This document shows positions 8,142 through 16,986 of a DNA stretch of 64,000 bases, one piece after another (position 1 is the stretch's first letter; the number at the start of each line of letters is the position of its first letter). Origin of the DNA: Ruminococcus sp. HUN007 (lineage in GTDB: Bacteria > Bacillota > Clostridia > Oscillospirales > Ruminococcaceae); the NCBI RefSeq assembly GCF_000712055.1, contig NZ_JOOA01000001.1:744001-808000 (forward strand), in the 5' to 3' direction. The notes beneath the pieces were generated by a model. The model ran no database searches and was not told the DNA's origin. It saw only the letters and a list, made by a program, of their open reading frames with translations. Both the position numbers and the translations under genes were made by a program.

Positions 8142-10520
8142 TCAGTGTTTAAGTTCAACGATGGTAACACCGTCTTCGCCCTCACCGTAAACACCAAGTC
8201 TGAAGCTTTTTACAACAGGCATTTTCTTAAGTCTTGCATGCACGGCATTTCTGAGAATGCCGGTTCCCTTTCCGTGAATAACAGTGACCAGAGAAAGTCC
8301 CGTCATTACGGCGTGATTTATAAACATGTCAAGCTCCATTACGCCCTCATCAGCAGCAAATCCACGGATGTCGAGTTCCTGCTGCACCTGGCGTGAAGCC
8401 GTGTTCTTCTTCGGAGTAAACTTTGCCTTGTTATTTTTCTGCTCCTTAGGTTTTTCAGCGAGACGAAGATCAGTTATGTTCATCTTCATCTTCATCATAC
8501 CCGACTGAACAAAGACAAATCCCTTTGCGTCCTGATTTGTCACAACAGTTCCGTTCTTGTTCATCGACGGTATGAATACGTAATCTCCTGTCTTAAGAGC
8601 ACGCGGAAGCTTGTAGTCATCCGTCTGTTTTTTCTTAACAACAGGGTTTGCATTGTCGTACATATTGTTAAGGCTCTTTTTGCTGATACGTTCAGCATCA
8701 GATACCATGTTTTCAAACTTTGCCTTGCTCTTCTGCTTTTTGATCGACTGAAGCTCATCAAGAAGCTCGTTTGACTTCGCCTTGGTGTTCTCGATGATGT
8801 TCATGGAAATGCTTCTTGCCTTGTCAAGCTCAGCTTCCTTTCTGTCCTCGAGTTCCTTCAGTTCACTGCGGAGCTTTTCAGCGTTTTCCTCCGCTTCGCG
8901 TCTTAATCTTTCAAGCTCGGCATTCTGTTTTTCAAGTTCCGCCCTTGCGGCTTCAAGGTTTTCAATGACCTTTTCAAAGCGCATGTTTTCCGTACTTACC
9001 AGAGACTTCGCCTCATCGATAACGTCCGAAGGCATGCCAAGGCTCTGACAGATAGCAAAGGCGTTCGACTTACCCGGTGAACCCATAATGAGCTTGTAAG
9101 TCGGCTTAAGAGTTTCGATATTGAATTCGCAGGATGCGTTCAGCGTATCCTCCGACTCGATAGCATAGATCTTGAGTTCCTGATAGTGCGTAGTCACCAT
9201 AAGCTTCGCACCGCTTGACTTAAGGCGCTCTATTACAGACACAGCAAGAGCCGCACCCTCGACCGGATCAGTACCGGAACCAAGTTCGTCAAGAAGTATA
9301 AGTGACCTTTCGTCAGCCTTTGAGATAATATCGATGACCTGATTGATGTGAGACGAGAAAGTGGAAAGATTCATCTCGATACTCTGGTTGTCACCGATGT
9401 CAACGAGTATGTTGTCGAATACAGATATACGGCTGCCGTCAGCACACGGGATAAGAAGTCCGCACATGGTCATAAGCACAAGAAGGCCTGTAGTCTTGAG
9501 TGAGACAGTCTTACCGCCTGTATTCGGACCGGTAATGATAAGGGCATTATATTCCTCACCTATTGAAATATCTACAGGAACGACCTTTTCAGGGTCGATA
9601 AGAGGATGTCTCGCCTTCTTAAGCTCAATAACGCCGTCATCTGAAATGACTGGTGCAGTTGCCTTTATCTTTGCCGCAAAGTTAGACTTTGCAAAATAAA
9701 GGTTCAGTATTGTACAGACTCTCCATCCTTCTGAAATGCTGTCAGCACTTAATGCGCACTCGGCAGTGAGGGCACGGATGATCCTGTCGATCTCCTCCTG
9801 CTCCTGACTTTCCAGAATGCGTATATCATTATTGCAGTCAACAATGGACATTGGCTCGATAAAGTACGTCTGTCCCGTTGCTGAAGTGTCGTGTACAAGT
9901 CCCGGAACGGCACCCTTGTATTCTGATTTTACCGGAAGAACGTAACGTCCGTCACGCATAGTGACAACAGCGTCCTGAAGACACTTCTGCATTGATGATG
10001 ACTTAACCATTTTGTCGAGTGTTGAACGGAGTTTCGCGCCGGTCTGTCTTATCTTTCTTCTTATCGACGCAAGTTCCGAACTTGCACCGTCTGAAAGTTC
10101 CTCTTCTGAAAGAATGGAATTTTCAAGCTTCATAAGAAGCGCATCGTTAGGAATAAGATTGTTGAAAAGATAGTCAAGTTCCGTTTCCGTGTCCTCGCAG
10201 TGCTTGTACCAGTCATGAAGTGACTTTATCTGCTTTAAGACCGCAAGCACTTCAAGAAGATCCTTGAGTGACAGTCTTCCTCCTGACTTTGCTCTTCTCA
10301 AATGTCCGTTAACGTCATGAAAGTCCGAAAACGGAGGTGTTCCGAAACGTACGGAAAGTTCAAAAGCCTGTGACACCTTTTCTATTTCACGCTTAACTTC
10401 CTCACAGTCAGAAGACGGCCTTATATCAAGAGCCATCTGTCTGGTAGCTGCGTTTGAAGTGTGTGCCGCCAGCATTTCAAGAACTTTCTGAAGTTCAAGT
10501 GTTTTGTAGTATTTATCCAT
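8142..10520 (-). CDS. mutS2: MutS2 / RqcU-family ATPase with C-terminal Smr domain
   Basis: 792 residues, normal for MutS2. The protein lacks the MutS mismatch-binding domain and starts with the lever/core region. The ATPase follows, with Walker A TGPNTGGKT at about residue 330 and Walker B LLDELGSGTDP at about 405. A long charged coiled coil (about 510-620), a KOW-like region and the Smr domain come next; the Smr motifs are LDIRG and HGKGTG near the C-terminus. In other Firmicutes MutS2 acts on recombination intermediates and on collided ribosomes, where the Smr domain cleaves mRNA. It lies downstream of recO behind a 40-bp palindrome. Start at ATG 10520 is supported by AGAGAGAT upstream. 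Confidence 0.95.
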   Translation of the reverse strand: MDKYYKTLELQKVLEMLAAHTSNAATRQMALDIRPSSDCEEVKREIEKVSQAFELSVRFGTPPFSDFHDVNGHLRRAKSGGRLSLKDLLEVLAVLKQIKSLHDWYKHCEDTETELDYLFNNLIPNDALLMKLENSILSEEELSDGASSELASIRRKIRQTGAKLRSTLDKMVKSSSMQKCLQDAVVTMRDGRYVLPVKSEYKGAVPGLVHDTSATGQTYFIEPMSIVDCNNDIRILESQEQEEIDRIIRALTAECALSADSISEGWRVCTILNLYFAKSNFAAKIKATAPVISDDGVIELKKARHPLIDPEKVVPVDISIGEEYNALIITGPNTGGKTVSLKTTGLLVLMTMCGLLIPCADGSRISVFDNILVDIGDNQSIEMNLSTFSSHINQVIDIISKADERSLILLDELGSGTDPVEGAALAVSVIERLKSSGAKLMVTTHYQELKIYAIESEDTLNASCEFNIETLKPTYKLIMGSPGKSNAFAICQSLGMPSDVIDEAKSLVSTENMRFEKVIENLEAARAELEKQNAELERLRREAEENAEKLRSELKELEDRKEAELDKARSISMNIIENTKAKSNELLDELQSIKKQKSKAKFENMVSDAERISKKSLNNMYDNANPVVKKKQTDDYKLPRALKTGDYVFIPSMNKNGTVVTNQDAKGFVFVQSGMMKMKMNITDLRLAEKPKEQKNNKAKFTPKKNTASRQVQQELDIRGFAADEGVMELDMFINHAVMTGLSLVTVIHGKGTGILRNAVHARLKKMPVVKSFRLGVYGEGEDGVTIVELKH

Positions 10521-10577
10521 TTTTTATCTCTCTTTTATTTTACGTGCAGTCTGCGGAATTATTCCGTGATAACCCGC

Positions 10578-10617
10578 ATCCGCAGATCACATCCCGTCCG
10601 GGACACGATCTGCGGAT
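10578..10617. repeat. 40-bp near-perfect palindrome between recO and mutS2
   Basis: Arms ATCCGCAGATC and GATCTGCGGAT enclose an inner TCCCG/CGGGA pair, giving a long stem with small symmetric bulges. No U-tract follows on the minus strand, so it is not a standard terminator. It may be an mRNA-processing hairpin within the operon or a REP-like palindrome. Confidence 0.6.
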
Positions 10618-10620
10618 AAC

Positions 10621-11373
10621 TTACACTAATGAATTGTAGAAATCAAGTGTTCTGAATCTGCTTCTTCCAAGATGGGCAAGCAGATATTTTTCTGATATCG
10701 CGGAAAGCTGTTTCATGCTCTCTCCGGTAAGCTTAAACTTAAAAAGCCTGTCAAAATCAGTCAGAACTATATGTCTTATCGCATGAAGCACAGAAGGACC
10801 AATACACACCGCATCACTGTTACGTACAGACAGAAAACAGTTTTCACAGTAAAGGTTTCCGCTCCCGACTCCAAAATACATTTTTTCGGTCTGGTATGTA
10901 TTGCACACGCAGCAGCCTGCAACAGCCGGCATGTGTCCGGTCTCGGACATGAGTCTGAATTCGAAAATGGATTTCAGAAGTGCTTCTTCCCTCCCGCCTT
11001 CGGTAAGAAAGTGAAGAATATTTAAAAACAGCCTTAAAACCGTCCGGCTGTTCTCCTCATCGGGAAACTGACAGAAAGAGATAACTTCCGAAAAATATGA
11101 AACGAGAGAGAACCATTCGAGTTTCTCTCTTACCGCATAGAATATTCTGATGGTCTCAGCACTGTCAATATAGTAACGGTCACGCTTCCGGACAAGACAG
11201 AACTTAGAATAAGCATAGAGCTGCGAGGCTGCAGCGAAGGGACATGAATATTTTTTCACGCCCTTTGCCATAACCTCCACAACTCCATTGGTTTCTGTCA
11301 GAATATCAAGAAATTTATCATTGTCGCCGGACTGGCGTTCACGTATCACAAGACCGTTTACGTTTGTCAGCAT
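10621..11373 (-). CDS. recO: DNA repair protein RecO
   Basis: About 250 residues. The N-terminal OB fold begins VNGLVIRERQSGDND, typical of RecO, followed by the helical domain and the zinc-finger motif CCVCN...CENC in the second half. RecO loads RecA on SSB-coated DNA together with RecR. The longest frame starts at 11430, but the ATG at 11373 matches the family start and has AGGATGTG upstream, so I prefer it. It lies 72 bp after era, in the common Firmicutes order era-recO. Sequence and length look intact. Confidence 0.9.
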   Translation of the reverse strand: MLTNVNGLVIRERQSGDNDKFLDILTETNGVVEVMAKGVKKYSCPFAAASQLYAYSKFCLVRKRDRYYIDSAETIRIFYAVREKLEWFSLVSYFSEVISFCQFPDEENSRTVLRLFLNILHFLTEGGREEALLKSIFEFRLMSETGHMPAVAGCCVCNTYQTEKMYFGVGSGNLYCENCFLSVRNSDAVCIGPSVLHAIRHIVLTDFDRLFKFKLTGESMKQLSAISEKYLLAHLGRSRFRTLDFYNSLV

Positions 11374-11445
11374 AAGTTCACATCCTAATGAAACAGTGTT
11401 AAGCTGAGATCCAGCTTCGTACCGGAACACACGCTGATCGGTGTA

Positions 11446-12345
11446 TCAGTAATTAGGGTCTGAAAGTCCGAGAGATCTGATAATAGCATCCCGGTTTCTC
11501 CAGTCTTCCTTGACCTTTACCCAGCACTGAAGATTAACTTTTATCTGGAAAAATTCTTCAAGCTCCTCACGGGATAAAGTAGCGGCTTTTTTGAGCATTC
11601 TTCCGCCCTTACCGATTACTATTCCCTTGTGTGATTCACGTTCGCAGAATATGGTGGCATCGATATCAAGAAGATCCTTATCGTCACGCTCTCTCATTCT
11701 TTCAACTGCAACTGCGATTCCGTGAGGAACTTCATCGTCGAGCAGTTCGAGCAGCTTTTCCCTGATTATCTCGCCGGCGATTATCTTTTCAGGCTGATCG
11801 GTAATAGCGTCATCCGGGAAGAAATGAGGTCCTTCGACAGCAAGCGACATTGCCTTTTCACGTACAAGATCAAGGCCGTCGTTTTCAAGAACGCTTATCG
11901 GGATTATCGCATCCAGATTAAATTCCGCGTCAAGTTCAGCCATTTTCTGAGCAAGAACAGTTTTATCCTTAAGAAGATCTATCTTGTTGAGCAGGAGCAC
12001 AAGCGGAGTCTTTGAAGCTCCGACGGACTTAAGCATATCTCTTTCCTGATCACCGATCTTTTTGGTGCAGTCGGCCATGAAGAAAACTGCGTCGATGTCG
12101 GAAGCACTTTCCCTGACAGCCTTCAGCATGTATTCGCTGAGCTTGTTCTTCGCCTTGTGAAGACCCGGAGTGTCGATGAAAACGAGCTGTGTTTCATCGA
12201 TGTTCACAACACCGGTTATCTTGGTTCTGGTGGTCTGGCTCTTGCAGCTTACGGAAGCGATCTTCTCACCTATAAGCGCATTTAAAAGAGATGATTTGCC
12301 GGCATTTGTCTTTCCTGCAATAGTGATAAAAACTGTTTTTGTCAT
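11446..12345 (-). CDS. era: GTPase Era
   Basis: 299 residues, the normal length. The N-terminal GTPase domain shows G1 GKTNAGKSS, the DTPGLHK G3 box and the NKID G4 box at about residue 120. The C-terminal KH domain contains GIVIGKGGRMLKK, which binds the 3' end of 16S rRNA. Era acts in 30S ribosome maturation, consistent with ybeY directly upstream. The ATG is preceded by AAGGAAGGA just after the ybeY stop (gap of 15 bp), so the two are probably co-translated from one transcript. Confidence 0.97.
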   Translation of the reverse strand: MTKTVFITIAGKTNAGKSSLLNALIGEKIASVSCKSQTTRTKITGVVNIDETQLVFIDTPGLHKAKNKLSEYMLKAVRESASDIDAVFFMADCTKKIGDQERDMLKSVGASKTPLVLLLNKIDLLKDKTVLAQKMAELDAEFNLDAIIPISVLENDGLDLVREKAMSLAVEGPHFFPDDAITDQPEKIIAGEIIREKLLELLDDEVPHGIAVAVERMRERDDKDLLDIDATIFCERESHKGIVIGKGGRMLKKAATLSREELEEFFQIKVNLQCWVKVKEDWRNRDAIIRSLGLSDPNY

Positions 12346-12360
12346 TAAATATGTCCTTCC

Positions 12361-12867
12361 TTACTGAGCAGCCTTGGAAATGAATGTGGCATCTCTTGAA
12401 ATGCCGAGCTTTTCGAGGACTGCTTCTTCCTTCTCTCTCATGATCCTTGCTTCAAGTGTGCTTGTTTCATGATCATATCCGAGAAGATGGAGCATTGAAT
12501 GAACTGTAAGGAAGCCGATCTCTCTTTCAAGTGAGTGGCCGAAATTCTCAGCCTGCTTGATGGCAGTTTCAAGTGAGATAACGATGTCGCCGAGCATTAC
12601 ATACCCGTTTTCCTGATTGATGTCGTAGTTTCCGTTTTCACCAAGAGGGAATGAAAGAACGTCAGTTGACTTGTCCTTGTCCCTGTAGATCCTGTTTAAG
12701 TTTCTGATCTCCTTGTTGTTGATAAAGGAAACACTTACCTCAGTATCTCTCTTGAAATTTTCAGTGATGAGTACAGCCTGGCAGCAGCGTCTGATAAGAA
12801 GTCTTATACCGACCGGTACCTTCACCTCTGACTGAGAATTCTTTATGTAAACCTTAAGCTTTGACAT
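12361..12867 (-). CDS. ybeY: Endoribonuclease YbeY
   Basis: 168 residues. The zinc-binding signature HSMLHLLGYDH at about residues 124-134 defines the UPF0054/YbeY family of rRNA-processing metalloendonucleases. An upstream DVLSFPL segment is also family-typical. The ATG lies three bases after the phoH stop and the ribosome site GAAGGGAAG sits within the phoH end. Expected role: 16S rRNA maturation and ribosome quality control. Confidence 0.96.
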   Translation of the reverse strand: MSKLKVYIKNSQSEVKVPVGIRLLIRRCCQAVLITENFKRDTEVSVSFINNKEIRNLNRIYRDKDKSTDVLSFPLGENGNYDINQENGYVMLGDIVISLETAIKQAENFGHSLEREIGFLTVHSMLHLLGYDHETSTLEARIMREKEEAVLEKLGISRDATFISKAAQ

Positions 12868-12870
12868 GAT

Positions 12871-13846
12871 TTATTTTTTCTTCCCTTCTTCAAAATATTT
12901 CTCGTATGCTTTGATAATGTCCTGAACGAGCTTATGTCTTACAACGTCCTTGTCAGAGAACTTCTGAATAGAAATGTCATCGACATTTTTAAGGACCTTT
13001 GTTACCTCAACAAGTCCGGATTTTTTGCTTGCCGGAAGGTCTATCTGGGTAACGTCACCTGTAATGACCATCTTGCTGTTGGTGCCTAGACGTGTAAGGA
13101 ACATCTTGATCTGTTCAGATGTTGTGTTCTGTGCTTCATCAAGGATGATGAACGCATCATCAAGAGTACGTCCTCTCATGTACGCAAGAGGAGCAACTTC
13201 GATCGTTCCCTTTTCCATGTGCTTCTGGAATGCTTCCGCTCCCATCATATCGAAAAGTCCGTCATAAAGCGGTCTTAAGTAAGGATCGACCTTGTCCTGA
13301 AGATCGCCCGGAAGGAATCCGAGGCTCTCACCAGCTTCAACAGCCGGACGGGTGAGGATGATCTTTGTGATCTCGTGTGCCTTGAAAGCCCTGACAGCCA
13401 TTGCAACGGCCAGATAGGTCTTACCGGTACCTGCAGGTCCGATTCCGATGACAATGGTATTTTTTTCTGATGGCATCAACATACTTCTGCTGACCTACAG
13501 TTTTAGGTCTGACCACCTTTCCGCTCGTGGTAATACAGAGGCTGTCGCCGACCAGTTCCTTGAGTTCCTTTTCAGCGCCTGATGAAACCATGTTTGTCAC
13601 GTAACGGACAGACTGGTCATTGAGGTTTTCGCCCTTGCCTGCGTATTCAAGAAGTGCCCTTATGGCCTTTTCAGCTTCGGAAGTATTTTCTTCAGAACCG
13701 ATTATCTTGATGTTGTTACCGCGGCTAATAATTACAACTCCGTACTTTTTCTGGATCGAATCAAGATTGGAATCACAGTTCCCGAGCAGTTCCTGTATCT
13801 GATCAGAATTATCTACATTAATTATCTTCTCTGTCTTTTCAGCCAT
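12871..13846 (-). pseudogene. phoH: PhoH-family ATPase, split by a 1-base frameshift
   Basis: Two overlapping frames together encode a normal PhoH-like ATPase. The 5' part (from ATG 13846, GAG at normal spacing) gives the KH-like N-terminal domain up to [13 protein letters not shown]. The 3' part carries Walker A GPAGTGKT, the RPAVEAGE motif, the FIILDEAQN Walker B and the C-terminal end. The change of frame occurs at a run of seven A on the coding strand (13466-13460): with six A the reading would pass smoothly into [16 protein letters not shown]. Either one A has been gained (mutation or assembly error) or the ribosome/polymerase slips at the A7 run. Because ybeY and era directly follow in the operon and phoH is usually kept, a sequence error is the simplest explanation. 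Confidence 0.85.
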
Positions 13847-14075
13847 AAATATCACTCTTTTCTCTTTAAGATTTGCCTGCAGTGGGTACAGACATATTTA
13901 TCTGATATTATTATACCATATTCTGCGGAAGTTTTAAAGTACTCCGGACTATTTTTATTTATGAAATATGTAATAATTATACCGTACTTTTTGAGCATAT
14001 TATCTATTTTTTTTATAAGACGATACTGATCATGCCGGACGCCGGGAATTAACACATAAACAATCTGAAAAATTA

Positions 14076-14104
14076 TTGAAAAGTGTAAATAAATGTAGTA
14101 TAAT
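14076..14104 (+). promoter_or_regulatory. Promoter for the gene at 14186
   Basis: Plus-strand TTGAAA (14076-14081), 17-bp spacer, TATAAT (14099-14104). The leader is about 75 nt, with AGAGGA before the ATG at 14186. Confidence 0.75.
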
Positions 14105-14185
14105 ATAGTTGTTAATATCAGGTCAAAGGCTGAAAATATACATACAAATAACACACACTTTTTATATTCAGAGGAATGTCATTTA

Positions 14186-15484
14186 ATGAACAAATTTGAA
14201 ACACCCGAATTCAATCCTAATAATATTCCGCTTCCTTCAAATGATTTCTTTTCATTTCTCGATAAAGAGATCTACTACATAGGAGCATTACAGGATGGAG
14301 AATACAACAGGTTTATAAAAACAGGAGAAGAAGTCCTGACTTACGACGCTTTTCAGAAAACTAAATTTCTGTTCCGCTGGAAAGAATCCGGATATGTTAT
14401 CTGCACAGCTGATGATCCTTCAATGGTCATCACACTGAGAAACTCAAATGAACCCGGCAAATTCTTTATTACACTCGAGCGTTACCAGAACAGAGCCGAT
14501 CAGCTCTGGGACATTCTTCCGCACATCAACGAAAACAACCAGACCGACGGCATCTGTATCCGCTCTGAGAGAAAATACAGCGGAAACCATGTTTACATCG
14601 GCTGGGACAAGTATTCCGTAATTGCAGTCAAGGGTTCGGACAAAAGCACCAACCTTGCACTCTGCCCTCTTTCCGACTGGGTGACTTTCGGTCTTGCGTG
14701 CATGCAGTATCTCGGATGGAGCTATTCCACTGACAGTGACGTGGGACGTGCGCTCAACAACTACTACAGCAACATACGTCTCAACATCTCCACGGAAAAC
14801 GCTTTGATGTACAACAATGTCGGCCTTATCGTAAACCAGGCAGGCGGTAATTTCAGTCAGCTGCGCTACGCCGATGTTTACATGAACGACGTTGCCTGTG
14901 AAGTAATTGCTGTATGCAATGCGATACGTCTTGCCAGCGGCGATTTTGATGAAATGAACCTCGACTTTTTCAAGCTCTCTCTTGAATTCGAACTCAGCGG
15001 TCTTTACAAAAATTCATTAAAGAAGCTCATAGTCAGCACCGGTTCAGCCTTCGGCATAAAGAAGCTCTCATCAATAAGCACAAAAGACGGCGGATGGGGC
15101 GGAGATCCTGACAGGATCGCAAGCTGTCTCGAAGGTCACAACATAAAGTTTGAAACCGTCCACAGCAAGGACAAAACTCCTTCAAAGGATAAAAAGACTG
15201 ACGGAAACGTATTAAAGTGCGATGACCTCATCAGGAACTCACTGTGTGCTGTAATTTCATACAAGTTCTCCACTTTCCATCAGGCTATACATACTTTCGC
15301 ATGTACCTATGACGGTCAGGAAATACAGACGTTTAACAGACACAGCGACCACACTCCTTCCAACAACTACCTCAACAGAGGTACAACAACTGTACAGCGC
15401 GGTATTTACGAAAACCTGTCCTCTCTGTTCTCATACGACAAGGACAGCAGATTCTACGTAGGATATTTTCTAAAGAAACACTGA
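14186..15484 (+). CDS. Predicted papain-like (C39-type fold) protein with an N-terminal beta-rich domain
   Basis: 432 residues, not matched to a named family. The N-terminal ~140 residues are beta-rich with repeated W/F/G patterns that could be a ricin-like trefoil. The middle contains ADVYMNDVACEVIAVCNA (about residues 230-247), which resembles the catalytic-Cys helix of C39/papain-like peptidases, followed by DGGWGGDPDRIASCL, a pattern seen in that fold. A candidate catalytic His lies in FHQAIHTFA (about 366) and a candidate Asp/Asn in FNRHSD. No signal peptide is visible. It has its own promoter and terminator. The last three codons and the stop (AAGAAACACTGA) lie in a MITE-like repeat, so the original C-terminus may have been trimmed. 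Function is inferred weakly. Confidence 0.5.
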   Translation: MNKFETPEFNPNNIPLPSNDFFSFLDKEIYYIGALQDGEYNRFIKTGEEVLTYDAFQKTKFLFRWKESGYVICTADDPSMVITLRNSNEPGKFFITLERYQNRADQLWDILPHINENNQTDGICIRSERKYSGNHVYIGWDKYSVIAVKGSDKSTNLALCPLSDWVTFGLACMQYLGWSYSTDSDVGRALNNYYSNIRLNISTENALMYNNVGLIVNQAGGNFSQLRYADVYMNDVACEVIAVCNAIRLASGDFDEMNLDFFKLSLEFELSGLYKNSLKKLIVSTGSAFGIKKLSSISTKDGGWGGDPDRIASCLEGHNIKFETVHSKDKTPSKDKKTDGNVLKCDDLIRNSLCAVISYKFSTFHQAIHTFACTYDGQEIQTFNRHSDHTPSNNYLNRGTTTVQRGIYENLSSLFSYDKDSRFYVGYFLKKH

Positions 15485-15555
15485 TTAAATCGGGAATTTA
15501 CACGGCTTCGCCACGAAGCCTCACGCTGATTTATGAATAAATCAGCGTTTTCCTA
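15473..15555 (+). repeat. MITE-like dispersed repeat, copy B (internally deleted)
   Basis: Shares the left end AAGAAACACTGATTAAAT and the right end ATCAGCGTTTTCCTAA with copy A but lacks the central hairpin. It overlaps the 3' end of the gene at 14186 and supplies its stop codon. Confidence 0.7.
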
Positions 15556-15567
15556 AAAAATACACGA

Positions 15568-15600
15568 AGCACTGATCGAACAAAGGTCAGTGCTTTTTTT
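15568..15600 (+). terminator. Intrinsic terminator of the papain-like gene
   Basis: Stem AGCACTGA/TCAGTGCT with an 11-nt loop, followed by a run of seven T on the plus strand. Confidence 0.9.
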
Positions 15601-15605
15601 CGTGC

Positions 15606-15644
15606 AAAAAGCATCCGGCATGGTATGAAACCAGTGCCGGATGC
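15606..15644 (-). terminator. Intrinsic terminator of the alcohol dehydrogenase gene
   Basis: Stem GCATCCGGCA/TGCCGGATGC; on the minus strand it is followed by TTTTTGC. It faces the plus-strand terminator, separating convergent genes. Confidence 0.85.
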
Positions 15645-15689
15645 CTCCTGTTTAGGTTATGAATCATGAATTATTCAGTAGAGATCATT

Positions 15690-16868
15690 TTAAATATCAG
15701 CGTGAGCAGCTATTTTATAGATCGCTGCTATGTCATCAGATGAAAGATGAACAAATCCGCCTGTACGTCCGTCGCCGAGGCCGAATTTTTCCACAAGTAC
15801 AGGAATATCCTTCTCCTTCGCGCCGAGTTCCGCAAAGTTTATCGGCATGCCGATAGAACGCAGGAAGTATCTGAACGCCCTTATACCTGCAATGGCAGTG
15901 TTCTCCGGCTTTTCGAAGTCCATCTGGATGCCGAACACTCTTGTTGCCATCTGGCTGAAGCGTCTTACATTATGCTTGTAGACATATTCCATCCATGCCG
16001 GCATAATAACTGCAAGTCCTGCACCGTGGGCACAGTCATAAAGAGCTGAAAGCTCATGTTCGATACCGTGGCTGTTCCAGTCCTGCTCTCTGCCTACGCC
16101 TACTATGTTGGTGTGAGCAACAGTTCCCGCCCACATTATGTTGGCACGTGCTTCATAGTTGTCCGGATCAGCGATAACTCTCGGAGTTTCCTTTATCATG
16201 GTAAGAAGAACTGCTTCACAGAGTCTGTCTGTGATCTCGACTTCCCTTGTGTTTGTAAAATATCTTTCGAAAACATGTGCCATAATATCTGTAGCACCGC
16301 ATGCCGTCTGATATGCCGGAAGAGTCTGTGTAAGTTCCGGATTCATTACTGAAAAGCGCGGTCTTATAAGATCCGAACCGGCGCCCCTCTTGAGCATTCC
16401 GTCTTCCTTCGTGATAACGGAATCGCCTGAGCCTTCACTGCCTGCAGCCGCAATGGTGAGTACAGTACCGACCGGCAGAGCTTTTTCCGGCTGCCTGCCG
16501 CAGTAGAAATCCCAGAAATCGCCCTCGTACGGCACGCCCATTGCAATAGCCTTGGCAGAATCTATTACAGAACCGCCTCCTACAGCAAGTATGAAATCAA
16601 TGCCTTCCTTACGTGCAAGTTCTATTCCCTTGTACACAAGACCGTCACGCGGATTAGGCTGAACTCCGCCGAGTTCGCAGTACTGAATACCGCATGTTTC
16701 AAGCGAAGCCTTCACTCTGCCGAGAAGTCCCGACCTTATCGCTGAATTTCCGCCGTAGTGAAGAAGGACCCTGCTTCCGCCGTATTTCTTTACGTAAGCG
16801 CCGCATTCCTTTTCCCTGCCTTTTCCGAAAACAAATTCCGTCGGACTGTAAAAACTGAAATCATTCAT
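15690..16868 (-). CDS. Iron-containing alcohol dehydrogenase (butanol-dehydrogenase type)
   Basis: 392 residues, NAD(P)H-dependent group III alcohol dehydrogenase. The N-terminal cofactor domain has the FGKGRE start and the GGGSVIDSAKAIA signature at about residues 97-109. The C-terminal all-helical domain carries metal ligands Asp in TDIMAH and His in the HGIEHELSALYDCAHGAG region. Likely reduces an aldehyde to an alcohol in fermentation. The SDR gene lies upstream in the same direction, separated by 118 bp that hold a degenerate dispersed repeat, so co-transcription is possible. ATG 16868 has CAGGAGGATACAG upstream. Confidence 0.92.
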   Translation of the reverse strand: MNDFSFYSPTEFVFGKGREKECGAYVKKYGGSRVLLHYGGNSAIRSGLLGRVKASLETCGIQYCELGGVQPNPRDGLVYKGIELARKEGIDFILAVGGGSVIDSAKAIAMGVPYEGDFWDFYCGRQPEKALPVGTVLTIAAAGSEGSGDSVITKEDGMLKRGAGSDLIRPRFSVMNPELTQTLPAYQTACGATDIMAHVFERYFTNTREVEITDRLCEAVLLTMIKETPRVIADPDNYEARANIMWAGTVAHTNIVGVGREQDWNSHGIEHELSALYDCAHGAGLAVIMPAWMEYVYKHNVRRFSQMATRVFGIQMDFEKPENTAIAGIRAFRYFLRSIGMPINFAELGAKEKDIPVLVEKFGLGDGRTGGFVHLSSDDIAAIYKIAAHADI

Positions 16869-16900
16869 TGCTGTATCCTCCTGTAGTGAGACTGTTAGTT

Positions 16901-16965
16901 AAGGAACCACTGATCAGCCCGTAAACATTCCTGTAAATCACGCGCTGATTTCTGTGTTTTCTTTA
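16901..16965 (+). repeat. MITE-like dispersed repeat, copy C (degenerate)
   Basis: Begins AAGGAACCACTGATCA and ends near GCTGATTTCTGTGTTTTC. Recognisable as an eroded short relative of copies A and B. Confidence 0.45.
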
Positions 16966-16986
16966 AAATATTCCGGTAAGATCAGA

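Noticed and set aside
13852..14154. A 100-codon frame upstream of phoH on the minus strand
   Set aside because: Mostly AT-rich low-complexity sequence over a promoter for the opposite strand, no ribosome site; the CxxC near its end is not enough support.
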